A stretch of 64,000 bases of DNA from an uncultured Fusobacteriaceae bacterium (GTDB taxonomy: Bacteria > Fusobacteriota > Fusobacteriia > Fusobacteriales > Fusobacteriaceae), in contig CAMQWJ010000002.1 in assembly GCA_947038515.1 (NCBI GenBank), forward strand, positions 124,001-188,000, given 5' to 3'. This document shows positions 1 through 8,293 of this stretch, piece by piece; within the stretch, counting starts at the first letter, position 1, and every line of letters begins with the position of its first letter. A model generated the notes under the pieces. That model searched no databases, was not told the origin of the DNA, and saw nothing but the letters and a program-made list of their open reading frames with translations. Both the position numbers and the translations under genes were made by a program.

Positions 1-19
1 ATAATACCAATTTTTTATT

Positions 20-868
20 TTAAATTTTTTCAAAAATATCAATGGTTACCTCCACCGTAGTAAAGAGAGTTTCCAACGTATATAAACGTTTAATTCCATC
101 TTCAGGAGTTCGCCAACGATAAGGAGTCATATTAAAAAGATTAGAAATACTCTCCTTTTCTTTAATATCAACTTGATATGAACAAGTCATACTTTGAATA
201 TGTTTAAAATTTGAGAGTGCAGGATCATCTTTAGGAAGATAAAAATCTTTTTTTACTTTCTCATAAAGAGTCTCTTTCATTTCAACTAAATGATTTTCTC
301 CAGTAGAAACAATTGCAAGTTTTCCATTAGTTTTTAAAGTTCTAAAATTTTCTTTTGAATCTATCTTAGAAAACATACATAATATCAAATTAAGAGATGA
401 TGATTCAATAGGAAGATTAGTAGCACTTCCAACAAACCACTCTATTTCTTTATAGCTTTTACTCGCTGAAATTATTGCTTCTTTAGATATATCTATTCCT
501 ATAATATCTGTTTCTATATTTTTAGAACTAAAATATTTTTTTAAATTATTTGTATAATATCCCTCTCCACAGCCAATATCTAAAATATTCAGCCTTTTCT
601 TTTGAATTTCTTTTTCTGAAAATTTCAGATGTTCTTCTAATAATTCATTTACAGTGTTAGAAATTCCATTATAATACCCTTTTTCTAAAAATTTTTTTCT
701 ACTCATAACCATTTCTTTATTATCACCAGGAAATTTACTATTTTTTTGATTTGATAGAAGTAAATTCGTGTGACCATATTTAGAAATATCAAATGAATGA
801 GTATTAGCACAGACATATACTCTTTCATTTTTTATTAATTGATTTTTACAGATTGGACAAATTAACAT
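20..868 (-). CDS. rlmA: 23S rRNA (guanine-N1)-methyltransferase, RlmA family
   Basis: Predicted SAM-dependent methyltransferase of 282 residues that modifies a guanine in 23S rRNA (RlmA family). The N-terminus carries the family's zinc-binding module (CPIC near residue 4, then CANTH near 21). The SAM-binding motif I follows as LDIGCGEGYY near residue 97. The KYGHTNLL and PGDNKEMVMSRKKFL-type segment between them is typical of RlmA. Length matches the family. The start is supported by AAGGAG a few bases upstream. It is separated by 28 bp from the hydrogenase gene, on the same strand. Whether it acts at G745 or G748 cannot be told from sequence. Confidence 0.87.
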   Translation of the reverse strand: MLICPICKNQLIKNERVYVCANTHSFDISKYGHTNLLLSNQKNSKFPGDNKEMVMSRKKFLEKGYYNGISNTVNELLEEHLKFSEKEIQKKRLNILDIGCGEGYYTNNLKKYFSSKNIETDIIGIDISKEAIISASKSYKEIEWFVGSATNLPIESSSLNLILCMFSKIDSKENFRTLKTNGKLAIVSTGENHLVEMKETLYEKVKKDFYLPKDDPALSNFKHIQSMTCSYQVDIKEKESISNLFNMTPYRWRTPEDGIKRLYTLETLFTTVEVTIDIFEKI

Positions 869-896
869 ACTATTCTCCTTAGCTCTACAAAATTAA

Positions 897-2819
897 TTAT
901 CTTATTTTTGGAAAATATTTTGTATGCAATAATTCTTGGGCTTTTCTACTCATGGGATAATCTAAATATTTTTTATAAAGAGATATTATAGAAGGATTCT
1001 CATAAGAACGTCTAATTTCTAAACTATCATCAATATTATTTAATCCTTCTGCTCTTAATTCAAGAGTTTCTTGTTTCTTTTTTGATTTAGGCTGTCCGCC
1101 TCCACCAATACAACCACCTTTACATGCCATTATTTCTATTGCATGAAAAAATTCTTCTCCTGCTTTTATTTTATCTAGCATTTTTCCTGCTTCTTCTAGT
1201 CCATGAGCAATACCTATTCTAAGATCTATATGACCTACAGATAATTCTGCTATTCTAAATCCTTCCCATCCTCTTAACATTTCAAATTTAATATTAGGAA
1301 TTTTTTCTCCTAGCATAGTTTCAACTGTTGTTCTAATAGTTGCTTCTATTACTCCACCAGTACGACCAAAAATTATTCCCGCTCCTGAATATTCTCCAAA
1401 CGGTGTATCAAATTCTGCTTCTTCCACATCATTAAGGTCTATATTACTATCTTTTAAGATTTTTATAAGCTCTCTTGTTGTTAATACATAATCAGTATCA
1501 AAATTTTCACCACGTGAAAATTCAATTCTGCTAGCTTCATGTTTTTTTGCAAGACACGGCATAAGGGCTACTACTGAAATTTGCTCTCGTGTGTATCCTA
1601 ATTCTTTAGCCCATACATCCTTTGCAAGGGTAGAAAATATTTGCATTGGCGACTTAACAGATGATGGAATATCAAGCATCTCTGGATAGTTTTTTTCAAT
1701 AAAATTAACCCATGCTGGACAGCAAGAAGTTAAAATCGGTAATCTAACTGAGTCATCATCAGCCAAATACTTTTCCAATCTTTCTTGGAATTCTGCTGCT
1801 TCTTCCATAACTGTTACATCAGCAGCCCAAGCTGTATCAAAAACATAATCTACACCTATTTTTTTTAAAGCTCCAACTAATTTTTTCTCTACATTTTCTC
1901 CTATTTTAAATCCAAAAGCTTCTCCAATAGTAACTCTTACTGCTGGAGCTATTTGCACTGCAACAATTTTTGAAATTGCAATCTCTCTTAAAAAATGAAT
2001 TGAATGATCCCCCTCAAAAATTGCATTAACTGGACATGCTACAACACATTGTCCACATTCTGTACAATATTCATTATCTATATAATGTTGTTTCTTTACT
2101 CCACCAGTAATACAGTGAACTGGACAAACTTTTACACATGCAGTACAACCAATACATTTTTCTGTTATTCTAAACTTTAATAATTGAATACATTGTCCTG
2201 TTTTACAATACAACTCTTCAATATGTTCTTCTAATTCATGATAGAAATCTTCTATAACTTCTAAAATAAAATTTTTCTCTTGCTTTAATTCTAATTTTAT
2301 TCCTTCAGAAAGGTTTCTCATTAAGTAAATATCTCTCATCTCAGCTTTACCTTTAGATATTCTATCTAAAATTCTTGTTAATTTTTCCATAGACTCTTTT
2401 ACTCTATTATATCCTGGATATCTAACAAGCTTTCCTAAAAGAAATTCTACATAGTATTTAGAATATGCAACAATACAGTCTTCTTCTGATAAAATCAATA
2501 AAAATCTTTCATGAAAATCTTTCGAATCTTTAAATGTCAATGGTTTACTTAAATCTTTTTCTCCTAAAAAACCACCAAAAGGTAATCCAATAGTTGCCGC
2601 TTTAAATTTTTTATTATTTTTAATTCCACCAGCTAGTTGAATAATTTCTTCAAGAGTAGTTGTTGGAGTAATCTCATAAACACCAGGTTTTAATACCCTT
2701 CCTGTAATAGAAATAACATTTTTTGAATTTTGAAGTTCCGCTTTCAATTCTTTTTCTCCAAAAGTTGAAAAAACATTTTCTGAACTATTCTTCAAAAGTA
2801 ACTCTAAATCTGCCGTCAT
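897..2819 (-). CDS. [FeFe] hydrogenase with N-terminal SLBB/NuoF-like module
   Basis: Cytoplasmic iron-only hydrogenase (640 aa), expected to reduce protons to H2 with electrons from ferredoxin or NADH. An SLBB-like domain covers about residues 30-80. A helical segment resembling the C-terminus of NuoF follows at about 120-210, but its usual Cys ligands are missing. Two [4Fe-4S] ferredoxin motifs sit at about 221-265 (CIGCTACVKVCP and CTECGQCVVACP). The H-cluster domain has TSCCPAW near 363, MPCLAKKHE near 420 and MACKGGCIGGGGQP near 563, all catalytic signatures intact. The start has AAGGAG upstream. No maturases (HydE/F/G) or partner subunits are adjacent, so it may work as a monomer. Fermentative H2 production is an inference. 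Confidence 0.9.
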   Translation of the reverse strand: MTADLELLLKNSSENVFSTFGEKELKAELQNSKNVISITGRVLKPGVYEITPTTTLEEIIQLAGGIKNNKKFKAATIGLPFGGFLGEKDLSKPLTFKDSKDFHERFLLILSEEDCIVAYSKYYVEFLLGKLVRYPGYNRVKESMEKLTRILDRISKGKAEMRDIYLMRNLSEGIKLELKQEKNFILEVIEDFYHELEEHIEELYCKTGQCIQLLKFRITEKCIGCTACVKVCPVHCITGGVKKQHYIDNEYCTECGQCVVACPVNAIFEGDHSIHFLREIAISKIVAVQIAPAVRVTIGEAFGFKIGENVEKKLVGALKKIGVDYVFDTAWAADVTVMEEAAEFQERLEKYLADDDSVRLPILTSCCPAWVNFIEKNYPEMLDIPSSVKSPMQIFSTLAKDVWAKELGYTREQISVVALMPCLAKKHEASRIEFSRGENFDTDYVLTTRELIKILKDSNIDLNDVEEAEFDTPFGEYSGAGIIFGRTGGVIEATIRTTVETMLGEKIPNIKFEMLRGWEGFRIAELSVGHIDLRIGIAHGLEEAGKMLDKIKAGEEFFHAIEIMACKGGCIGGGGQPKSKKKQETLELRAEGLNNIDDSLEIRRSYENPSIISLYKKYLDYPMSRKAQELLHTKYFPKIR

Positions 2820-2975
2820 ACTTAATCTCCTTACAAAATATAGTTATAATTAGATAATACCAAGTTTTTTAAGAAAATTCAAGTTCTATTTTCTTTTTAC
2901 TTTAAAATAGGAATTTATTATTCAATAAAACTTAAGAGTAAAATTAATGAATAACTTTTTTACTTGAATTTATTT

Positions 2976-3004
2976 TTGACTTTACTTAAGATATATGTTA
3001 CCAT
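2976..3004 (+). promoter_or_regulatory. Promoter of the metK operon
   Basis: TTGACT at 2976-2981 and TACCAT at 2999-3004 are separated by 17 bp. The predicted start falls just before the SAM-I aptamer, as expected for a riboswitch-led transcript. The -10 box is imperfect. Confidence 0.5.
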
Positions 3005-3007
3005 ATA

Positions 3008-3101
3008 GTATAACCATCAAGAGAGATAGAGGGACTGGCCCGTTGAAATCTCAGCAACCTACGTAAGTGTGGTGCTAATTCCTAGAGATGGAAAGGTATG
3101 C
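3008..3101 (+). ncRNA. SAM-I (S-box) riboswitch aptamer
   Basis: The conserved S-box core is present in order: ATCAAGAGAG, then GAGGGACTGGCCC, then CAGCAACC, then GGTGCTAATTCC. P1 can form between GTATAACC (3008-3015, one bulged A) and GGTATGC (3095-3101). P4 forms between TTCC and GGAA. It lies directly upstream of metK, a classic target, so high SAM should reduce expression of metK and the two downstream genes. Confidence 0.93.
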
Positions 3102-3108
3102 TCGTATT

Positions 3109-3153
3109 AAGCCCTTTCTTCTAAAGAATTTTAGATGAGATGGCTTTTATTAT
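3109..3153 (+). terminator. Putative expression-platform terminator of the SAM riboswitch
   Basis: AAGCC (3109-3113) pairs with GGCTT (3142-3146), with an inner CTAAA/TTTAG helix (3121-3134), followed by a T-rich tract TTTTATTATTAT. The T tract is interrupted and the helix is bulged, so attenuation rather than tight termination is likely. Confidence 0.5.
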
Positions 3154-3184
3154 TATATATATAAAATTAAAGGAGGTATTAGTT

Positions 3185-4339
3185 ATGAAAAAATTAGTTT
3201 ATTTTACATCTGAATATGTTTCACCTGGACACCCTGATAAAATATCAGACCAAATCTCTGATTCGGTTTTGGATGCTTGTTTAAAAAATGACCCTAATTC
3301 TAGAGTAGCATGTGAAGTATTTTGTACCACTGGACAAGTTATAGTTGGTGGAGAAATTACTACTACTACATATATTGATATTCAAGATATTGTTAGAAGA
3401 AAAATTGAAGAAATCGGATATAAACAAGGAATGGGGTTTGATTCTGACTGTGGTGTTATGAATGCAATTCATTCTCAATCTCCAGATATTGCCATGGGTG
3501 TTGATCGAGGTGGAGCAGGTGACCAAGGTATCATGTTTGGTGGTGCTGTTAATGAAACTCCTGAATTAATGCCATTAGCATTGGTACTAGCAAGAGAACT
3601 TATTATTTTATCTACTTCACTTACAAGAAAAGGAATTTTATCTTGGGCAAGACCAGATGCAAAGTCTCAAATTACTTTAGCCTATGATTCAGAAGGTAAA
3701 ATTGTACATGTTGACACTATTGTAATCTCAATTCAACATAATCCTGAAGTGACACAAGAACAAATTCATACAGATATAAAGCAACTTGTTATTAAACCTG
3801 TTTTAGAAAAATATAACCTTTCTTTAGATGAAGTTATTAATTTTCATATAAATCCAACAGGTAGATTTGTTACAGGAGGACCTCATGGAGACACTGGTCT
3901 TACAGGAAGAAAAATAATTGTAGATACATATGGTGGATTTTTCCGTCATGGTGGTGGAGCCTTTTCTGGAAAAGATCCTTCTAAAGTGGATAGATCTGCT
4001 GCCTATGCTGCAAGATGGGTTGCTAAAAATTTAGTTGCTGCTGAGTTGGCAACTAAATGTGAAGTTCAACTTTCTTATGCTATTGGTGTAGCTAAACCTA
4101 CTTCTATTAAAGTTGATACTTTTGGTACTGGAACAGTTTCTGAATTTGAGTTATCAGATGCAATTGAGAAATTCTTCGATTTATCCCCAAGAGCAATAGA
4201 AAAAGAATTAGAACTTCGTAGCTGTAATTTTAAGTATCAAGATTTAGCAGCTTTTGGTCATATTGGAAGAACTGATATTGATTTACCTTGGGAAAGATTA
4301 AATAAAGTTGAAGAACTTAAAGAATATTTTTCTAAATAA
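3185..4339 (+). CDS. metK: S-adenosylmethionine synthetase
   Basis: Makes SAM from methionine and ATP (384 aa from this start). N-terminal [20 protein letters not shown] is the methionine/ATP-binding signature. [11 protein letters not shown] and the C-terminal [19 protein letters not shown] loop with its metal and phosphate ligands are intact. A start at 3140 is also open in frame, but it lies inside the riboswitch terminator. ATG at 3185 has AGGAGGT at an ideal distance and gives the normal family N-terminus. First gene of an operon with queH and a radical SAM gene, controlled by the SAM-I riboswitch. Confidence 0.97.
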   Translation: MKKLVYFTSEYVSPGHPDKISDQISDSVLDACLKNDPNSRVACEVFCTTGQVIVGGEITTTTYIDIQDIVRRKIEEIGYKQGMGFDSDCGVMNAIHSQSPDIAMGVDRGGAGDQGIMFGGAVNETPELMPLALVLARELIILSTSLTRKGILSWARPDAKSQITLAYDSEGKIVHVDTIVISIQHNPEVTQEQIHTDIKQLVIKPVLEKYNLSLDEVINFHINPTGRFVTGGPHGDTGLTGRKIIVDTYGGFFRHGGGAFSGKDPSKVDRSAAYAARWVAKNLVAAELATKCEVQLSYAIGVAKPTSIKVDTFGTGTVSEFELSDAIEKFFDLSPRAIEKELELRSCNFKYQDLAAFGHIGRTDIDLPWERLNKVEELKEYFSK

Positions 4340-4358
4340 ATTTTAATGTGGAGAATAT

Positions 4359-5024
4359 ATGAAATTTTTAAATAAAGATTCTAATAAAAATATTCAAAAC
4401 AAAAACTATAACACTATAATGGAGAGTATTCTTGATTCAATTTCAAGAACTGATGAAAAACCCAGTTTACTTCTCCATTCATGCTGTGCTCCTTGTTCCT
4501 CTTCAATTATAGAATTTCTTTGTGAATATTTTAATATAACCATATTTTTTTACAATCCAAATATCACCGAAGAAACTGAATATTTAAAAAGAAGAGATGA
4601 GCATATTTCCTTCATAAAAAATAATAATTTATCAATATCTTTTATTGAAGGGAACTACAATGTTAAGGAAAACTTCTTTATTCCTGTTAAGGGTCATGAA
4701 AAAGATAGAGAGGGAGAAGAAAGATGTAGTATCTGTTATCAATTACGAATTATGGAAACTGCTAGAATAGCTAAAATAGAAAAATTTGATTTTTTTTCTA
4801 CTGTTCTATCTGTTAGTCCTATGAAAAATGTAAATAAAATAAATATCATCGGTGAAATGGCTGAAGAGAAATATGAAATTAGATTTTTATATGCTGATTT
4901 TAAAAAGAAAAATCGATATAAACGTAGTATTGAGCTCTCAAAGGAACATAATCTTTACAGACAAGATTATTGTGGCTGTATTTTTTCAAAAGAAGAAACA
5001 AAAAATAAAAACTATTCTGATTAA
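4359..5024 (+). CDS. queH: Epoxyqueuosine reductase QueH
   Basis: Last step of queuosine tRNA modification, reducing epoxyqueuosine to queuosine (QueH family, formerly DUF208, an isofunctional replacement for QueG). The paired Cys motifs that bind iron are present: HSCCAPCSS near residue 41, CSICYQLR near 124, and DYCGC near 206. Length (221 aa) fits, with an N-terminal extension of about 30 residues. It starts 19 bp after metK with GGAG upstream, so it should be co-transcribed and under SAM-riboswitch control. SAM is also the donor for the preceding queuosine step (QueA), which may explain the pairing. Confidence 0.9.
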   Translation: MKFLNKDSNKNIQNKNYNTIMESILDSISRTDEKPSLLLHSCCAPCSSSIIEFLCEYFNITIFFYNPNITEETEYLKRRDEHISFIKNNNLSISFIEGNYNVKENFFIPVKGHEKDREGEERCSICYQLRIMETARIAKIEKFDFFSTVLSVSPMKNVNKINIIGEMAEEKYEIRFLYADFKKKNRYKRSIELSKEHNLYRQDYCGCIFSKEETKNKNYSD

Positions 5025-5064
5025 AAGGAGGATATGATAGGTTTCCACTATCATCTGTTTAAAT
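5025..5064 (+). promoter_or_regulatory. Shine-Dalgarno separated from start codon by a hairpin
   Basis: AAGGAGG at 5025-5031 is too far (33 nt) from ATG 5065. Between them ATGATAG (5034-5040) pairs with CTATCAT (5048-5054) over a 7-nt loop. Folding would shorten the effective spacing to about 12 nt. The first ATG of the stem opens a 30-codon frame in another phase that overlaps the real gene. The same design occurs at 28542-28584. Confidence 0.55.
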
Positions 5065-6249
5065 ATGAACATTTCAAAAGTAGAAGCATTAAAATGGTTT
5101 TCTTTCTTATCAGAATTACCTGGTGAAAAGCATGAGATTTCAAAAAAATATGAGCCTATAATTGGTTCTGTTTTACGTCAAATAGAATTATCTATTAATA
5201 ATAAATTTGATAATTTAATAAAAGAAATTCCAAATATTAAAAATATGAAAAATAGAACAATTTATGTAGGAGATCAAGAAAAATTTCCTAAAGGATGTAT
5301 ATCTTGCCTATTTGGTACAGGACTTGGGGGCATTAGAAAAACTAATAAATGTAATTTATCTTGTAAATTTTGTTATTATCACGATAACTTAGATAATCAA
5401 GATATTATTCAAGAAGGAATGTGGGAAATTGGTGATTCTTCATATTATGAAGAAGATCTTGAGTTATTACTTTCCATTCAAGAAAAACCCTCTGGAATTG
5501 CATACGTATATCTTGAACCTTTTCTTGAAATTGAAAAATATTATAGTGTAATAAAAAAAATACATACTGCAGGTATTTACCAGCATTTGTATACAAATGG
5601 TTCTTTATGTACTGAAGAAAATTTAAAAAAATTAGCAGAAGCAGGATTAGATGAAATTAGATTTAATTTAGGAGCAGTTAATTGCTCAGATAAAGTTATT
5701 GAATCTATGAAAATTGCAAAAAAATATTTTCCTTCTGTTGGAATTGAAACTCCTATGACACCAGAATTTTTTGAACAATTTTTAGAAAAAAAAGAATTAA
5801 TTCTTAATTCAGGTATCGACTTTATAAATTGTGCTGAACTTCATTTAGGAGAAGATAATATCAATAATTATATTGGTGAAAAGGTCTATATGGCACGTCG
5901 GGGATATATTTCTCCAATTTGGTCACGTGAAATAACTCTTAAACTAATGAAAATGGGGAGTGAAGAAAATTGGGATATTCTAATTCATGATTGTTCAAAT
6001 CACACCAAATTTTCTCGAGAATTAAATAAAAATTCTAAGTTAAAAAATTCTTTTGGATTCAATACATATCGTAGTGAATTTGATAGAGATTTATTTCATA
6101 TTTTTTTACCAATTTTAAAAGATGAAAATTTTAATTTTATCTCTGAAAAATCTTTACCTCTAGAATTTGAGCTAGAAAAATGTAAAAGTGATCTAATTGA
6201 ACTTGCAGAGTATGAAAACTCTAAAGATGAATTTTATGAAGATTTTTAA
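5065..6249 (+). CDS. Radical SAM protein of unknown function
   Basis: A radical SAM enzyme (394 aa). The [4Fe-4S] motif CNLSCKFCYYH lies near residue 98. Just before it is a further Cys pair, GCISCLFGTGLGG, which could bind metal. The YVYLEPFLEIEKYY and LYTNGSL segments are typical of the radical SAM barrel. No C-terminal auxiliary cluster domain is evident. In-frame TAG at 5038 rules out an earlier start. The gene follows queH by 40 bp in the SAM-riboswitch operon. Substrate unknown; a tRNA or cofactor modification role would suit the neighbours but is not shown. Confidence 0.75.
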   Translation: MNISKVEALKWFSFLSELPGEKHEISKKYEPIIGSVLRQIELSINNKFDNLIKEIPNIKNMKNRTIYVGDQEKFPKGCISCLFGTGLGGIRKTNKCNLSCKFCYYHDNLDNQDIIQEGMWEIGDSSYYEEDLELLLSIQEKPSGIAYVYLEPFLEIEKYYSVIKKIHTAGIYQHLYTNGSLCTEENLKKLAEAGLDEIRFNLGAVNCSDKVIESMKIAKKYFPSVGIETPMTPEFFEQFLEKKELILNSGIDFINCAELHLGEDNINNYIGEKVYMARRGYISPIWSREITLKLMKMGSEENWDILIHDCSNHTKFSRELNKNSKLKNSFGFNTYRSEFDRDLFHIFLPILKDENFNFISEKSLPLEFELEKCKSDLIELAEYENSKDEFYEDF

Positions 6250-6263
6250 TGATTTTCAATAGT

Positions 6264-6311
6264 AAAATAAAAATGTAAAAAGATAGTTTTATCTTTTTAC
6301 ATTTTTATTTT
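6264..6311. terminator. Bidirectional terminator between convergent genes
   Basis: A 22-bp perfect stem, 6264-6285 with 6290-6311, loop GTTT, with A/T runs on both sides. It closes the metK operon on one strand and the nucleoside kinase gene on the other. Confidence 0.85.
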
Positions 6312-6324
6312 ATCAGTATTTTAA

Positions 6325-7788
6325 TTAATATCTATAAAAATAACTTCCACCTATAAATTCTTTTAATATGGAAATTTCAGGAACATATTTATCCTCTATA
6401 TCAATAAAGCAATATAAGAACTGAATTAATTCTTTCGCTTTTTCGTAGTATGGACTGTCATATTTTATTCTTATTAATTCTTTCAATGCATATTTTTTTA
6501 ATACACCTAATTCATATACAAGATTAGAATCAAATATTACATCAGCTTCTTCTTGATATTTAAAAATATTTTTTTCTTCTCCACATCGAACAGAATTCCA
6601 CATTGCCAGAGTCTCTTCTGCTACTATTCCACGGGATAAACTATCTCTTACTATTCTTCTAATTTTTCTAACTTCATTTGTTGGAATTCTATTGTGCATA
6701 TCTATATTTAATTGTGTTAAACAACTTATATAAATTTTCAATTTTTCTGTTTTTTTTATATTTTTACTAATTTCTTCATTAAGTCCATGAATCCCCTCTA
6801 CCATTAAAATTCCATTTTCAGGCATTTTAAGAAGTTTACCTTTGGGTTTTCTCTCTCCACTTACAAAGTCATATTGTGGAACTTCTACTTCTTTTCCATT
6901 AAGCAAATCTCTAAAATTTCTATTTAAAAGTTCTAAATCTAGTGCATATAAACTTTCAAAATCTTTATCTCCTTTTTCATCAAGTGGTATATTAACCCGT
7001 CCTATATAATAATCATCTAAAGAAATCATCAGAGGAAATTTTTTATTAGCTTTTAAATGAAGAGTCAATCTTTGAGCAAAAGTTGTTTTTCCTGAAGATG
7101 ATGGTCCTGCTATTGTTACTAATTTTATATCTGGATTTGCTATTATTTTATCTGCAATTTTTGATAATTTTATTTCATGTAAAGTTTCATTTAATCTAAT
7201 AACTTCTCGAATTCCACCATTCATAGTTTTTTCATTTAAGCTTCCTATGTATGAAACATCCATAATTGAATTCCATTCTGCAGTCTCTTTTTGAACACTG
7301 GTTAAATGATTAAATTTTTGAAACACAGGTATTTTCTCACTGAATTCCTCTATTGGAAATTGTAAAACAAAACCATTGCTATACCCTATTAAATCATAGT
7401 TTTTTACTTCTCCTGTATGACGGTAAGGTTCATTATAAAAATAGTCTGTATACCCTTCTAAATCATATTCTTTTATACTAGACCAACCTGCACTATTAAC
7501 TATTCCAATTATATCTTTTCGTAAAATAGTTTTACTTTTTTTTCTAATTAAGTCCAAATTATTTTCCAATACAATTATTTCACTATTCCGCCTAATTATT
7601 TCATCCATATGACTTTTTATTTCTAAAATTTCTTTTTCATTTATTTCTTCTTTATTTTTAATTATTCCAAAAAGTCCGTGACTTAAAGTGTTATGAATTT
7701 CAACTTCAAAAGTTTTATCTATTTCATAGATAGCTTTTAACAATATCATTTTTAAGGTAGTAGTATTTTTAACAATATTAAGTTTCAT
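6325..7788 (-). CDS. Nucleoside kinase (uridine kinase-like) with N-terminal regulatory region
   Basis: P-loop kinase of the uridine kinase/phosphoribulokinase fold (487 aa). The N-terminal ~200 residues resemble the TGS/ThrRS-type region found in this nucleoside kinase family. The kinase domain begins near residue 225 with the P-loop GPSSSGKTT, then SLDDYY and the base-binding PQYDFVSGERK. Family members phosphorylate pyrimidine nucleosides. A start four codons earlier is open, but its codons contain the Shine-Dalgarno GGAGG, so ATG 7788 is preferred. Located between rpsO and the metK operon terminator. Confidence 0.8.
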   Translation of the reverse strand: MKLNIVKNTTTLKMILLKAIYEIDKTFEVEIHNTLSHGLFGIIKNKEEINEKEILEIKSHMDEIIRRNSEIIVLENNLDLIRKKSKTILRKDIIGIVNSAGWSSIKEYDLEGYTDYFYNEPYRHTGEVKNYDLIGYSNGFVLQFPIEEFSEKIPVFQKFNHLTSVQKETAEWNSIMDVSYIGSLNEKTMNGGIREVIRLNETLHEIKLSKIADKIIANPDIKLVTIAGPSSSGKTTFAQRLTLHLKANKKFPLMISLDDYYIGRVNIPLDEKGDKDFESLYALDLELLNRNFRDLLNGKEVEVPQYDFVSGERKPKGKLLKMPENGILMVEGIHGLNEEISKNIKKTEKLKIYISCLTQLNIDMHNRIPTNEVRKIRRIVRDSLSRGIVAEETLAMWNSVRCGEEKNIFKYQEEADVIFDSNLVYELGVLKKYALKELIRIKYDSPYYEKAKELIQFLYCFIDIEDKYVPEISILKEFIGGSYFYRY

Positions 7789-7805
7789 TATAACCTCCAT
7801 ATATT

Positions 7806-7833
7806 TTTAAAAAAGACCTCACATAGTGAGGTC
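7806..7833 (-). terminator. Terminator downstream of rpsO
   Basis: GACCTCAC (7815-7822) pairs with GTGAGGTC (7826-7833), followed on the minus strand by a run of T residues (A run at 7806-7814). Confidence 0.85.
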
Positions 7834-7853
7834 CTCCTTTAAGAATTATATTT

Positions 7854-8114
7854 TTACTTTCTGATTCCTAATTTTGCAATAAGAACTCTATACCCTTCTA
7901 GGTTAGTTTTTATCATATAGTTAAGAAGTCTTTTTCTTTGTCCTACCATTTTAAGTAATCCTAATCTTGAGTGGTGATCTTTTTTGTGAATTCTTAAGTG
8001 GTCAGTTAAATGATTAATCTTTTCAGTTAATAATGCAACTTGTACCTCTGTTGAACCTGTATCTGTTGCTGTTTTTCCAAATAATGTTACTATTTCTACT
8101 TTACTTCTCATCAT
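7854..8114 (-). CDS. rpsO: 30S ribosomal protein S15
   Basis: Primary 16S rRNA-binding protein of the small subunit platform. The family pattern is clear: [22 protein letters not shown], the [19 protein letters not shown] loop and the RKRLLNYM helix. The frame is open upstream to 8174 but the extra residues are not part of S15. ATG 8114 or the next ATG at 8111 fits, with AGGAGG 10 nt upstream. Preceded by a promoter and a leader that can mask this Shine-Dalgarno, consistent with S15 autoregulation. Confidence 0.97.
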   Translation of the reverse strand: MMRSKVEIVTLFGKTATDTGSTEVQVALLTEKINHLTDHLRIHKKDHHSRLGLLKMVGQRKRLLNYMIKTNLEGYRVLIAKLGIRK

Positions 8115-8225
8115 AGCCTTTATTCCTCCTAAAATTTTATTATCTAAGCCAAGTAAATAGGAGGCTAACCCCATATCCTAGCTCAAATTATTCCATATTA
8201 TATCACTTTAAGTATTTTTTGTAAA
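8115..8225 (-). promoter_or_regulatory. rpsO promoter and SD-masking leader
   Basis: Minus-strand -35 TTTACA (8225-8220) and -10 TATAAT (8202-8197) are 17 bp apart. In the ~75-nt leader the rpsO Shine-Dalgarno TAGGAGG (complement at 8125-8131) is fully complementary to CCTCCTA earlier in the leader (complement at 8158-8164). A hairpin would hide the ribosome site, a plausible basis for S15 feedback control. The pairing is seen; the control is inferred. Confidence 0.6.
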
Positions 8226-8293
8226 GAAATTCCTGTAAATAACCTATAACCTAAAGGTTTCAATAAATCATAACTGATAAAAATGTTACAATT

